In this document: positions 33,569-42,202 of the stretch, piece by piece
Numbering within the stretch: the stretch's first letter is position 1
Layout: every line of letters starts with the position of its first letter
Assembly: GCA_019635875.1 (NCBI GenBank)
Contig: JAHBYP010000016.1
Span: 1-44,309 of the forward strand
Length of the DNA stretch: 44,309 nucleotides
Reading direction: 5' to 3'
From: Alphaproteobacteria bacterium
GTDB lineage: Bacteria > Pseudomonadota > Alphaproteobacteria > Reyranellales > Reyranellaceae
Translations under genes and position numbers: made by a program
Notes under the pieces: generated by a model
What the model was told of the DNA's origin: nothing
Database searches by the model: none
What the model saw: the letters and a program-made list of their open reading frames with translations, nothing else

Positions 33569-34801
33569 TCACTGCGCCGCGACGCGCAGCGCGCTGTCGA
33601 ACGCCGCGCGGTTGTCGCGGGCGACCTCGCCGCGCTTGATCACCAGGCGATGGTTCTCCCTTCGCGCCACCATTCGGATGTCGCCCAGCGGATCGCCGTT
33701 GGTGACCACCAGGTCGGCGACGTTGCCGTCCTTCAGCCGGCCGTGGTCGGAGAGCCGCATCAGGTCGGCGGCGCTCGCGGTGGCGAAGAAGATCGAGTCG
33801 CGATTGCTGATGCCGATATCGCACATGAACTCGAGCTCCAGGGCGTTGTCGCCATGGCGGTTGTACGGTGTGCCGGCGTCGGTGCCCATGGCGATCTTGC
33901 AGCCGGCCTCGTAGTACATCTTCACCGACTGCACGTGACGCTCGGCCATGCGGCGCGACTTCTCGATCACGTAGGGCGGGATGCTGGCATCGCCGGCATC
34001 GGCGCCGCGCAGGATGTGCACCAGCGCCGCGAGCGTCGGCACCAGCCAGGTGCCGCGCGTGCGCATCTCGCCGATCGCCTCGTCGGTCATGAAGATGCCG
34101 TGCTCGATCGAGGTCACGCCGCCCCGCACGGCGTTGAGGATGCCCTCGGTGCCCTGGGCATGGCTCGCCGTGGTCTTGTGGAAGCGCGTGGCCTCGGCGA
34201 TGCCGGCACGCATCTCCTCGGCGCTGTAATGCGCGTCCTCGGGATTGACGCCCGGCGTCATGACGCCGCCGGTGGCCATGATCTTCACCAGGTCGGAGCC
34301 GGCATGGATCTGCTCGCGCACGGCGCGCACCACGTCGTCGACGCCGTCGGCGATGCGGCCGTTGCGGTTGCCGTGGCCGCCGGTCATGCAGATCAGCCGT
34401 CCGGCGCAGCGCATGGTGGGCCCGAGGAAGCGGCCGGCGTTGTAGGCGTCGCGCAGCGCGAACTCGATGTAGTCCTTGCCGCCGCAGTCGCGCACCGCGG
34501 TGACGCCGCCCTCGAGCGTGGCGCGCATGAACTCCATGCCGCGCACGGCGAGCTGGGCCGGCGTCATGCGGTCCTGCACCAGGCCGGGATTGCCCTCGGC
34601 GCCGAGCAGCGAATGGATGTGGCAGTCGATCAGGCCGGGCACCACCGTGCCGCCCGCGGTGTCGACGCGCGGCCCGCTGTAGCCGGCGAACTCGCCCGCG
34701 GGCGCGATGCGCTTGATGCGCCCGCCCTCCTCCAGCAGGCCATGGTTGTCGAGGGAGCGCTCGCCGTCGAACAGGCGGCCGCCGATGTAAAGCGTGGGCA
34801 T
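33569..34801 (-). CDS. Metal-dependent amidohydrolase (imidazolonepropionase-like)
   Basis: A 410-residue amidohydrolase-superfamily TIM-barrel hydrolase. The metal-binding HxH is His61/His63 in GLIDCHIH. The bridging Lys is in LVKIMATGG, further His ligands are in TTASHAQGTEG and TSIEHGIF, and the catalytic Asp is in MGTDAGTP. The pattern matches the Xaa-Pro dipeptidase/imidazolonepropionase-like branch (COG1228). ATG 34801 has GAGAG upstream; an extension to 34840 is not needed. No hut or dipeptide genes are adjacent, so the substrate is unknown. Confidence 0.9.
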   Translation of the reverse strand: MPTLYIGGRLFDGERSLDNHGLLEEGGRIKRIAPAGEFAGYSGPRVDTAGGTVVPGLIDCHIHSLLGAEGNPGLVQDRMTPAQLAVRGMEFMRATLEGGVTAVRDCGGKDYIEFALRDAYNAGRFLGPTMRCAGRLICMTGGHGNRNGRIADGVDDVVRAVREQIHAGSDLVKIMATGGVMTPGVNPEDAHYSAEEMRAGIAEATRFHKTTASHAQGTEGILNAVRGGVTSIEHGIFMTDEAIGEMRTRGTWLVPTLAALVHILRGADAGDASIPPYVIEKSRRMAERHVQSVKMYYEAGCKIAMGTDAGTPYNRHGDNALELEFMCDIGISNRDSIFFATASAADLMRLSDHGRLKDGNVADLVVTNGDPLGDIRMVARRENHRLVIKRGEVARDNRAAFDSALRVAAQ

Positions 34802-34880
34802 GGGTACTCTCAAACCTCTGGAGATGCGGTTGGCGCGCATACTGTCACATGGGACCGCCGGCGTCTCGCCGGCTGCCGTC

Positions 34881-35008
34881 CCTTCCCCCGGAGGGGGAAG
34901 GTGCCCGAAGGGCGGAAGGGGGATGTCGAAGACGGACGCCCGTGTTCGTCTTCGACATCCCCCTTCCGTCAGCGCTGCGCGCTGCCACCTTCCCCCTCCG
35001 GGGGAAGG
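34881..35008. repeat. Family C long composite palindrome, copy C2
   Basis: A 128-base inverted repeat with a well-matched inner stem GATGTCGAAGACGRAC. It sits between the TPR gene at 35033 and the amidohydrolase, in the same orientation as C1. The AGCGCTGCGCGCT sub-hairpin is on the right side. Confidence 0.92.
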
Positions 35009-35032
35009 GAAGGCACCGGCGCCTGCGATCCC

Positions 35033-35590
35033 TCAGGTCTTGCGCTCCCCCGACGCCGCCCGGAGCTTCTCGATGTGCTCGCGCAGGCCCTCGATGTGCC
35101 GGTTGTGCTTCAGCGCCTCCTCGTAGGCCTTCACCGCGTCGGCCGGCCGTCCGAGCTCCGCCATGATCATGCCCAGCCCCGACCAGGCGCCGAAATGCCG
35201 CGGCTCCAGGGCCACGGTGCGCTGGATGTCGGCCACCGAGGCGGCCATGTCGCCGCGCAGGAAATGCACCGTGGCCCGCTTGTTCCACGCCTCGGCGAAG
35301 TCCGGCGCCCTCTCGATCAGCCGGCTGAAGGTCTCGACCGCCTCGTCGAGCTTCTGCGCCGCCATCTGCAGCATGCCCTGGCGCATCAGCGCGTCGAGCT
35401 CGGCTGAGTCGGCCTTGATCCAGGTCTCCCAGATCGCCTGCTGCAGCGCCGCCGCCGCCACCGGATCGTCGATCGTGGCCAGGCGCTGGAACAGCCCGTC
35501 GAGCGCCGGATCCTTCTGCGTCGCCATCGCCGCCTCCGCGCTCATCAGGAACATCGCCAGCAGCGGCGCGAACCATCGTGGCCTGGGCAT
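35033..35590 (-). CDS. Exported TPR-repeat protein
   Basis: A 185-residue protein with an N-terminal signal peptide (RWFAPLLAMFLMSAEAAMA). At least three tetratricopeptide repeats follow: MLQMAAQKLDEAVETFSRLI, FLRGDMAASVADIQRTVALE and MIMAELGRPADAVKAYEEAL, with consensus Gly/Ala/Pro positions. It ends in a charged helix. Starts at 35602, 35593 and 35590 are all in frame; 35590 is preferred because GGAGG lies five bases upstream, inside the longer forms. Third of three TPR genes read from the glc side. Probably periplasmic; partner unknown. Confidence 0.82.
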   Translation of the reverse strand: MPRPRWFAPLLAMFLMSAEAAMATQKDPALDGLFQRLATIDDPVAAAALQQAIWETWIKADSAELDALMRQGMLQMAAQKLDEAVETFSRLIERAPDFAEAWNKRATVHFLRGDMAASVADIQRTVALEPRHFGAWSGLGMIMAELGRPADAVKAYEEALKHNRHIEGLREHIEKLRAASGERKT

Positions 35591-35627
35591 CATCGCCTCC
35601 ATCGCGGGCGATGGAGTGTAGCATGGG

Positions 35628-36632
35628 CTATTTCAGGCCGTACTCTTCCGCAGCGCGCGCCTCGATCCTCGAATTGCGCGACTTCGCCCGCTCGATGTCG
35701 GCTGCGCCGCCGGCCTGGTCACCCCGGCGTTGGCGAGCGAGGCCGCGGGCGTAGAGAGCCATAGAGCCCAGGCGCTTCGTATCCCATTGCACGGCGATGT
35801 CGAGGTCGGCGATTGCTGCGTCCAGATTCCCACCCAGCAAGTGGGCGATACCGCGCAACTCGCGTCCCAGACTCGACGACGGTTCGATTCGCAGCGCGCG
35901 ATCAAGATCGGCGAGCGCCGCGTCGCGCCGTCCGCCCATCAGCAACATCATCGCTCGCCATCGCAGCGCTACCGGGTAGTCGGGAGCGATCGCCAGCGCC
36001 CTATTGCAGGCTGCCATTGCCTCATCGAACTCCTGATACAACACGCCATAGCCGCAGATATAGGTCCAAGGATTAGGATTGTTCTGCTTTGCCTTCTCAT
36101 GCTGGCCCAAGTCCTCATAGGCTTTGCTGCGCCCCTGATAGGCGGTGGCGCTGTATGGGTTGAGGCGGATAGCCTCCTCGAAGTCATTGAGAGCATCCGC
36201 GGGCAGGTTCCTGGCGAGGTAGGCCTGGCCGCGACGCAGGAATGCGAACGCATCCGAAGGATCCAGCCGGATCGCCGCAGTGAAATCCGCAATCGCCGAC
36301 TCGTAGTCGCGCTTGCCCGCGCGAACATTGCCACGCTCGAGATAGGCAGCAGGAAACCAGGGATTGAGCCGGATTGCCTGCGTGAGGTCGTCGACGGCCT
36401 GATCCGCTTCTTGAAATCCGCGCAAATGGCCGCGATGGTAGAAGGCAGCGGCCAGGCTCTGTTCCGCCTCGTGCCCGGACTCGATCAATGCCGTGCAGGC
36501 AGCAACGGCAATCTCGCGATCCACCTCGGCCAAGCCCTCGCAGCGCCGCCACTGCTCGGCCCGATCCTGCGCCCTTCCCTCGCTCCACGGCAGCGCCAGC
36601 AGCAGAGCGACAAGCGCTGCCCACCGCCTCAT
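35628..36632 (-). CDS. Exported TPR-repeat protein, paralogue of its upstream neighbour
   Basis: A 334-residue protein with a signal peptide (RRWAALVALLLALPWSEGRA) and about six tetratricopeptide units (for example YHRGHLRGFQEADQAVDDLT, YLERGNVRAGKRDYESAIAD, FLRRGQAYLARNLPADALND). Its opening (DRAEQWRRCEGLAEV), internal IRLNPWF and C-terminal LYARGLARQRRGDQAGGAAD all recur in the gene at 36629, so the two are tandem duplicates. Codon use is locally less GC-biased than in its paralogue. It overlaps that gene by four bases. Role inferred only as a protein-protein scaffold. Confidence 0.88.
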   Translation of the reverse strand: MRRWAALVALLLALPWSEGRAQDRAEQWRRCEGLAEVDREIAVAACTALIESGHEAEQSLAAAFYHRGHLRGFQEADQAVDDLTQAIRLNPWFPAAYLERGNVRAGKRDYESAIADFTAAIRLDPSDAFAFLRRGQAYLARNLPADALNDFEEAIRLNPYSATAYQGRSKAYEDLGQHEKAKQNNPNPWTYICGYGVLYQEFDEAMAACNRALAIAPDYPVALRWRAMMLLMGGRRDAALADLDRALRIEPSSSLGRELRGIAHLLGGNLDAAIADLDIAVQWDTKRLGSMALYARGLARQRRGDQAGGAADIERAKSRNSRIEARAAEEYGLK

Positions 36633-37648
36633 CGCAGGCCGTACTCCGCCAGGCGCGTGTCGATGCGGCGGTCGAGCTTCCTGGCTTCGGCGATATCGTC
36701 GGCGCCGCCTCCCGCATCGCCCTTGCGCTGCCGCGCGAGGCCGCGGCCGTAGAGGGTGAGCGCGTCGTAGCGTTGCTGGCGCAACGCCGCGTCGAAATCG
36801 GCGATGGCGGCGTCGAGCTGGCCGGTACGCAGATGGGCGATGCCGCGGTCGCGGCGCAATTCGGGCTTGTCGGGCTCGACCCGCAGCGCCAGGTCGAAAT
36901 CGGCGATGGCCGCGTCCAGCCGGCCGGCGTCAAGATGCAGGATGGCGCGCAGCCGGGCGGCGAGCGCGAAATGCGGCTGCAGGCGCAGCGCCTCGTCGCA
37001 CATCGCCAGTGCCTCCGCCGTGCGCCCGGCGCGCGAGGCCTGCAGGCAGGCGCGCGCCCAGTGATCGGGATCGATGCGCCGTCCCGCCTCGCGATCGAGC
37101 CGGCCGCGCTCCTCCTCGCCCAGCGCCTCCCAGGCCTTGGCGCGCTCGTACCATGCCCGGGCGAAGCTCTCGTCGAGCCGGATCGCCTCGCCGAAATCGC
37201 CGATCGCCGGCTCCCAGCGCCGCATCCAGGTATGGAGCGTGCCGCGCAGGAAATGGGCGAAGGCGTTGGCCGGGTCGAGCGCCACCATGCGGTCGTAGTC
37301 GTCGATCGCGCGCGCGTGCTCGTCCTTGCCGAACCACGCCTGGCCGCGCCAGCGCCAGGCATCGGCGAACCAGGGATTGAGGCGGATCGACTCGGACAGA
37401 TCGGCGATCGCGCGATCGTCGTCGCCCAGCCAGTGATGCGCCACGCCGCGATTGTAGAAGATGACCGCCAGCCCCTGCTCGCTCTCGGCCCCCGCATCGA
37501 TCAGCCGCGTGCAGCTCTCGATCGATTCGCGCAGGCTGGCATCCTCGACGCCCTCGCAGCGCTGCCAGTCGCGGGCACGATCCTGCGCCAGCGACGGCGA
37601 GACGCCGAGCGCCAGCAGCAGCATCGCGATCCCAGGGCCTCGCCTCAT
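36629..37648 (-). CDS. Exported TPR-repeat protein, paralogue of the next gene
   Basis: A 339-residue protein with a signal peptide ending near SLAQDRA and multiple TPR units (YNRGVAHHWLGDDDRAIADL, WRWRGQAWFGKDEHARAIDD, FLRGTLHTWMRRWEPAIGDF, LRAILHLDAGRLDAAIADFD). It starts seven bases after the glcF stop, with GAGG five bases before ATG 37648, so it is almost certainly on the glcDEF transcript. Shared N-terminal and C-terminal blocks with the gene at 35628 show tandem duplication. No direct link to glycolate oxidation is known for such proteins. Confidence 0.88.
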   Translation of the reverse strand: MRRGPGIAMLLLALGVSPSLAQDRARDWQRCEGVEDASLRESIESCTRLIDAGAESEQGLAVIFYNRGVAHHWLGDDDRAIADLSESIRLNPWFADAWRWRGQAWFGKDEHARAIDDYDRMVALDPANAFAHFLRGTLHTWMRRWEPAIGDFGEAIRLDESFARAWYERAKAWEALGEEERGRLDREAGRRIDPDHWARACLQASRAGRTAEALAMCDEALRLQPHFALAARLRAILHLDAGRLDAAIADFDLALRVEPDKPELRRDRGIAHLRTGQLDAAIADFDAALRQQRYDALTLYGRGLARQRKGDAGGGADDIAEARKLDRRIDTRLAEYGLR

Positions 37649-37655
37649 CGCCGCC

Positions 37656-39008
37656 TCACGCCAGGCGGAACCGGCCCTCGAACTTCGCCGGCATCGGTCC
37701 GCCCGTCACCCAGTCTAGCAGTTCCACGGTGTGCGCGATGGGCAGAGTGCTGCCCGAGCCGATCTGGCCGATGCAGCCGAAATTGCCCGCCGCGATCGCG
37801 TCGGGCCGCAGGCTCTCGATATTGGCGAGCTTGCGGTCGCGCAGGCGGCGCGACAGCGTCGGCTGCAGCACCTGGTAGGTGCCGGCCCAGCCGCAGCACA
37901 GATGGCCCTCGGGCACGTCCTTGACGACGAAGCCCGCGGCGCGCAGCAGCGCTTTCGGTGGCTCGGTGAGCTTCTGGCCGTGCTGCATCGAGCAGGCGGC
38001 GTGGTAGGCGATCACCATGGGTGCACCGTCCGCGCGCACCGGCCTGCCGACCGGCCGCAGCGCCTCGGGCGCCAGCACCTCGCTGACGTCGCGCGCCAGC
38101 TTTGCCACCGCCTCGGCGCCGCCGCGCCACTGCTCGTCCTCGGCCAGCAGGTGGCCGTAGTCCTTCAAGGTCGTGCCGCAGCCCGAGGCGTTGGCGACGA
38201 TGGCGTCGAGCGGGCCGTCGAGCTGGTCGATCCAGGCCGCGATGTTGGCCCGCGCCAGATCGCGCGCCGCCGCGCGCTGGCCGGTGTGCAGCACCGAGGA
38301 GCCGCAGCAGCCCGCGCCTTCGGCAATCACCACCTCGATGCCATGCCGCGTCAGCAGGCGCACCGTGGCCTCGTTGACCTCGGGCGCCAGCACCTGCTGG
38401 CCGCAGCCGTTCATCAGCGCGACACGTTGGGCGCGCGCGCCTTGGGCGGCGAAGGTCTGCGGCCGGTCGACCGGCGAGGGCGGGTGCAATCGCGCCGGCA
38501 CCGCATCGAGCATGGCGCGCAGGCGGCGCCAGAACGTGGCGCCGCCGGGATCGGGCGAGGTCGCGGGCAACAGCGCGGCGACCGGTCGGGCGAAGCGGCC
38601 CAGCACCATGGTCCAGCGGAACAGGCGCGGGTTCGGCATCAGCCGGTTGAGCACGCCACGCAGCAGCCGGTCGGCCAAGGGCCGCCGGTAGGTCTCCTCG
38701 ATATGCGCGCGCGCGTGATCGACCAGGTGCATGTAGTGCACGCCCGACGGGCAGGTCGTCATGCAGGCCAGGCACGACAGGCAGCGGTCGATATGGCGCG
38801 CGACGATCTGGCTGGCCGGCGCATCGCGCTCCAGCATGTCCTTGATCAGGTAGATGCGCCCGCGCGGGCTGTCGCGCTCGTCGCCCAGCGTGACGAAGGT
38901 CGGGCAGGTCGCGGTACAGAAGCCGCAATGCACGCATTTGCGCAGGATCGCGTTGGCGCGATCGATGTCGGGATCGGCGAGCTGGGCGAGGGTGAAGTTG
39001 GTCTGCAT
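37656..39008 (-). CDS. glcF: Glycolate oxidase iron-sulfur subunit
   Basis: A 450-residue subunit with two ferredoxin-type 4Fe-4S motifs: C25, C28, C31, C35 in CVHCGFCTATCP and C76, C79, C82, C86 in CLSCLACMTTCP. Two later cysteine-rich CCG-type motifs follow (GAGCCGSSVLH and HLCCGWAGTY). It passes electrons from the GlcD flavin toward the quinone pool. ATG 39008 follows glcE by two bases. Length and cysteine pattern are normal. Confidence 0.95.
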   Translation of the reverse strand: MQTNFTLAQLADPDIDRANAILRKCVHCGFCTATCPTFVTLGDERDSPRGRIYLIKDMLERDAPASQIVARHIDRCLSCLACMTTCPSGVHYMHLVDHARAHIEETYRRPLADRLLRGVLNRLMPNPRLFRWTMVLGRFARPVAALLPATSPDPGGATFWRRLRAMLDAVPARLHPPSPVDRPQTFAAQGARAQRVALMNGCGQQVLAPEVNEATVRLLTRHGIEVVIAEGAGCCGSSVLHTGQRAAARDLARANIAAWIDQLDGPLDAIVANASGCGTTLKDYGHLLAEDEQWRGGAEAVAKLARDVSEVLAPEALRPVGRPVRADGAPMVIAYHAACSMQHGQKLTEPPKALLRAAGFVVKDVPEGHLCCGWAGTYQVLQPTLSRRLRDRKLANIESLRPDAIAAGNFGCIGQIGSGSTLPIAHTVELLDWVTGGPMPAKFEGRFRLA

Positions 39009-39010
39009 TG

Positions 39011-40210
39011 TCAGCCGCCGGCGAAGATCGATCGCGGATCGAAGCTCTCCTTCACCCGGCGCGACAGCGCGGCGAGCGCGTCGGGTTGCGGGTGGAAGAC
39101 CGGCACGGCGGCGCGGATCGAGTCGGGAGCGCGGACCAGCGTGGCGTGGCCGCCGGTCGCACGCAGCGCATCGCGCACGATGTCGGCGGTGGCCTCGCGC
39201 GTGGTGAGCCAGACCAGGCCGCCGGACCAGTCGTACTGCGCGCGTGCTTCGGGCAGGCGGGCGCGGATCGCGGCGACCACCGCGGCGCCGTCGCTCGGCG
39301 GGCAGGAGAGCTTCCACAGCAGGCGCTCGGCGTCGTTGGCCAGCGGCTTCGCATCGCGCAGCTCGGTCCAGAACAGGCGCGAGCGCATGGAGTGCAGCTC
39401 CTCCATCTGCGGTGCCACGCCGGCGAACTGCTGGCGCAGTGCCATCATGCGTGCATCGGCAGACGGTGCCACGCCTTCAATACGCAGCGCGGTGATGGCG
39501 CCGCCCTGCTTCGTGACGAGGTCGACGCTGCTTCGCGCGGCGATTTCCGCCGGCAGATGCGCCGCGCCGCTGACCTCGTTGGGGCTGCCCATGGCGGCGC
39601 ACATCGCTTGCACCGCGGTGGCGTCGTCGAGGCCGACCAGCATCAGCGTGCGCAACTTCTCGGCCGCCGGCACGACCTTCACCGTGATCTCGTGCAGCGC
39701 CGCGAGCGAGCCGCGCGAGCCGGCAAGCAGCTTGGAAAGATCGTAGCCGGTGACGTTCTTCACCACGCGGCCGCCCGACTTGAAGAGCTCGCCGCGGCCG
39801 TTGACGCCCTGGAAGCCGAGGAAGTGATCGCGCGCCGCGCCGTGGCTGACGCGCCGCGGGCCGGCGAGGTTGCACATCAGCGCGCCGGCCAGGGTGCCCT
39901 CGCCCGAAGCGCCGCCCAGCATGGCGCCGAGATCGGGCGGCTCGAAGGCCAGCATCTGCTTGCGCTGCGCCAGCAATGCCTCGACCTCGCGGATCGGCGT
40001 GCCGGCCTTCACCGTGATCACCAGCTCCTCGGGCTGGTAGTCGACGACGCCGCTGATGTTCGCCAGCGACAGCCTGTGGTCGACCTTCATCGGCGGCCCA
40101 TAGGCACGCTTGCTGCCGCGTCCCTCGATGGCGAGCGTCACCCCCTCGTTCAACGCCCACCCGACCGCCGCGCGCAGTTCGTCGGGCGTGCGGGGTTGAA
40201 GAGAAGACAC
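39011..40210 (-). CDS. glcE: Glycolate oxidase FAD-binding subunit
   Basis: A 399-residue FAD-binding type-4 protein, shorter than GlcD as usual. The FAD domain includes NEGVTLAIEGRGSKRAYG, VITVKAGTPIREVEALLAQ and LMCNLAGPRRVSHGAARDHF. The start is GTG 40210 (MSSLQPRTPDE). The purine-rich GGGGGAAGG that serves as its ribosome binding site is the end arm of palindromic repeat C3, five bases away, so the repeat may set translation of this subunit. It lies between glcD and glcF, completing GlcDEF. Confidence 0.93.
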   Translation of the reverse strand: MSSLQPRTPDELRAAVGWALNEGVTLAIEGRGSKRAYGPPMKVDHRLSLANISGVVDYQPEELVITVKAGTPIREVEALLAQRKQMLAFEPPDLGAMLGGASGEGTLAGALMCNLAGPRRVSHGAARDHFLGFQGVNGRGELFKSGGRVVKNVTGYDLSKLLAGSRGSLAALHEITVKVVPAAEKLRTLMLVGLDDATAVQAMCAAMGSPNEVSGAAHLPAEIAARSSVDLVTKQGGAITALRIEGVAPSADARMMALRQQFAGVAPQMEELHSMRSRLFWTELRDAKPLANDAERLLWKLSCPPSDGAAVVAAIRARLPEARAQYDWSGGLVWLTTREATADIVRDALRATGGHATLVRAPDSIRAAVPVFHPQPDALAALSRRVKESFDPRSIFAGG

Positions 40211-40213
40211 TTA

Positions 40214-40342
40214 CCTTCCCCCGGAGGGGGAAGGTGGCAGCGCGCAGCGCTGACGGATGGGGGATGTCGAAGACGAACGGAGGAGTCCGTCTTCGACATC
40301 CCCCATCCGCCCTTCGGGCACCTTCCCCCTCCGGGGGAAGGT
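40214..40342. repeat. Family C long composite palindrome, copy C3 (inverted orientation)
   Basis: A 129-base inverted repeat between glcD and glcE. The GCGCAGCGC sub-hairpin lies on the left, so it is inverted relative to C1 and C2. The inner stem GATGTCGAAGACGAAC is nearly perfect. Its left end abuts the glcE GTG start. Confidence 0.93.
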
Positions 40343-40359
40343 AAGGGACACGGCACCCA

Positions 40360-41859
40360 TCAGAACCTCGGCAGGTCGGGGAAGGGGATCTGGCCCTTGT
40401 GGACGACGAGGCGGCCGAGCTCGGCGCAGCGGCGCAGCTGCGGGAAGACCTTGCCCGGGTTGAGCAGGTGGTCGGGATCGAAGGCGCACTTCACGCGCAT
40501 CTGCTGGTCGAGATCGACCTGGGTGAACTGCACGCCCATCAGGTCGCGCTTCTCGATGCCGACGCCGTGCTCGCCGGTCAGCACGCCGCCGACCTCGACG
40601 CACAGCCGCAGGATATCGGCGCCGAATTCCTCGCAGCGCCTGAGCTCATCGGGGTCGTTGGCGTCGAACAGGATCAGCGGATGCAGGTTGCCGTCGCCGG
40701 CGTGGAAGACGTTGACCACGCGCAGGCGGTGCGTCTTCGACATCTCGCGCATGCGGCCCAGCACCTCGACCAGCTTGGCGCGCGGCACCGAGCCGTCGAG
40801 GCACATGTAGTCGGGCGAGATCTGGCCGACCGCCGGGAAGGCCGCCTTGCGCCCGGCCCAGAACAGCACGCGCTCGGCTTCGTCCGCGCTGACGCGGATC
40901 GTGGTGGCGCCGCGCTCGCGCGCCAACCCGGCGACACGCTCGATCAGGTAGTCGACCTCGACACCCGGCCCGTCGAGCTCGACGATCAGCAGGCCCTCGA
41001 CGTCGAGCGGATAGCCGGCACCGACATAGTTCTCGGCGCATTGCACGGCGTCCCTGTCCATCATCTCCATGCCGCCGGGGATGATGCCCGCGGCGATGAT
41101 GGCGGCGACGCATTCGGCGGCGCCCGACTCGGTGGGGAAGCCCAGCAGCACGGCGCGCGCGGTGTCCGGCTTGCGCAGCAGGCGCACCGTGACCTCGGTG
41201 ACCACGCCGAGCAGGCCCTCGCTGCCGGTCATCAGCCCCATCAGGTCGTAGCCCTCGGCGTCGAGATGCTTGCCGCCCAGCCGCACCACCTCGCCGCTCA
41301 TCAGCACGATCTCGAGGCCCAGCAGGTTGTTGGTCGTCAGCCCATACTTCAGGCAATGCACGCCGCCGGAGTTCTCCGCCACGTTGCCGCCGATCGAGCA
41401 GGCGATCTGCGAGCTGGGATCGGGCGCGTAGTAGAAGCCCTCATGCGCCACCGCCTGGCTGATGCCGAGATTGGTGACACCCGGCTGCACGCGCGCGCAG
41501 CGATTGGCGATGTCGATCTCGAGCACGCGGTTGAACTTGGCCATGCCCAACAGGATCGCGTCGCCCACCGGCATCGAGCCGCCCGAGAGCGACGTGCCGG
41601 CGCCGCGCGGCACCACCTTCACGCCCGAATCCTGGCAGTAGCGCAGGACGCGCGCGACCTGCTCGACCGTCTCGGGCAGCACGACGACCAATGGCATCTG
41701 GCGATAGGCACTGAGCGCGTCGCACTCGTAGGGCTTCATGCCCTCGGCATCGTCGATCACGCCCTCGCCCGGCACGATGGCGCGCAGCGCCGCGACGATC
41801 TGCGAGCGGCGCGCGAGGATCCCGGGGTCGAGCGGCGGCATCTGCATGATACCGGCCAC
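40360..41859 (-). CDS. glcD: Glycolate oxidase catalytic FAD subunit
   Basis: A 499-residue FAD-linked oxidase oxidising glycolate (or D-lactate) to glyoxylate. The FAD-binding type-4 domain contains PLVVVLPETVEQVARVLRYC, VKVVPRGAGTSLSGGSMP and SSQIACSIGGNVAENSGG. The C-terminal lobe contains VNVFHAGDGNLHPL and LTGEHGVGIEKRDLM, typical of the GlcD/D-lactate dehydrogenase family. The start is GTG 41859 with GGAG four bases away; ATG 41847 is an alternative. First gene of glcDEF-TPR; repeat C3 separates it from glcE. Confidence 0.94.
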   Translation of the reverse strand: MAGIMQMPPLDPGILARRSQIVAALRAIVPGEGVIDDAEGMKPYECDALSAYRQMPLVVVLPETVEQVARVLRYCQDSGVKVVPRGAGTSLSGGSMPVGDAILLGMAKFNRVLEIDIANRCARVQPGVTNLGISQAVAHEGFYYAPDPSSQIACSIGGNVAENSGGVHCLKYGLTTNNLLGLEIVLMSGEVVRLGGKHLDAEGYDLMGLMTGSEGLLGVVTEVTVRLLRKPDTARAVLLGFPTESGAAECVAAIIAAGIIPGGMEMMDRDAVQCAENYVGAGYPLDVEGLLIVELDGPGVEVDYLIERVAGLARERGATTIRVSADEAERVLFWAGRKAAFPAVGQISPDYMCLDGSVPRAKLVEVLGRMREMSKTHRLRVVNVFHAGDGNLHPLILFDANDPDELRRCEEFGADILRLCVEVGGVLTGEHGVGIEKRDLMGVQFTQVDLDQQMRVKCAFDPDHLLNPGKVFPQLRRCAELGRLVVHKGQIPFPDLPRF

Positions 41860-41961
41860 TACACTCCAAAAACCTGCCGGTTGGAAGCCGCCGGCCGCGC
41901 GCTGTCGAGCGCAGCTTCTGTGCCGGATCGGACGGAATCATCCCGGCCCGCGCACAAACGA

Positions 41962-41993
41962 CGGGCGGCGGAAGCTTGCGCTCCCGCCGCCCG
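41962..41993 (-). terminator. Stem-loop downstream of rpmJ
   Basis: CGGGCGGCGG and CCGCCGCCCG pair around a 12-base loop, 27 bases after the rpmJ stop. On the minus strand it is followed by GTCGTTTGTG, a weak T-rich tail. Likely terminator between rpmJ and glcD. Confidence 0.65.
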
Positions 41994-42019
41994 GTCAGAC
42001 TGTCGGATTCAGGCCGAAA

Positions 42020-42145
42020 TCAGCCGGCGCGCGCCTTGAAGCGCGGGTTGGTCTTGTTGATGACGTAGACCCGACCCTTGCGGCGCACGACGCGGCAGGC
42101 CTTGTGGCGGGTCTTGATCGTCTTGAGCGACGAGCGGATCTTCAT
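42020..42145 (-). CDS. rpmJ: 50S ribosomal protein L36
   Basis: A 41-residue L36 of the longer type: MKIRSSLKTIKTRHKACRVV opens it and KGRVYVINKTNPRFKARAG closes it, the classic C-terminal consensus. It lacks the four zinc-binding Cys/His of the C+ form and has a single Cys, so it is a zinc-independent version. ATG 42145 is preceded by GGGAACTGGGCC. An excellent promoter lies 60-90 bases upstream and an intrinsic-terminator-like hairpin lies between promoter and start. Too small for most gene tracks; assignment is firm. Confidence 0.95.
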   Translation of the reverse strand: MKIRSSLKTIKTRHKACRVVRRKGRVYVINKTNPRFKARAG

Positions 42146-42156
42146 GGCCCAGTTCC

Positions 42157-42184
42157 CAAAAACAAACCCCCGGGCGACCGGGGG
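42157..42184 (-). terminator. Intrinsic-terminator-like hairpin in the rpmJ leader
   Basis: On the minus strand CCCCCGG-TCGC-CCGGGGG (7-bp stem, tetraloop; 42184-42167) is followed directly by TTTGTTTTT (42166 down). It lies after the predicted promoter at 42203-42231 and ends about 12 bases before the rpmJ ATG. It could stop read-through from the gene at 42242, attenuate rpmJ, or both. Confidence 0.75.
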
Positions 42185-42202
42185 AAATTCGAAGCGGCGC
42201 GG

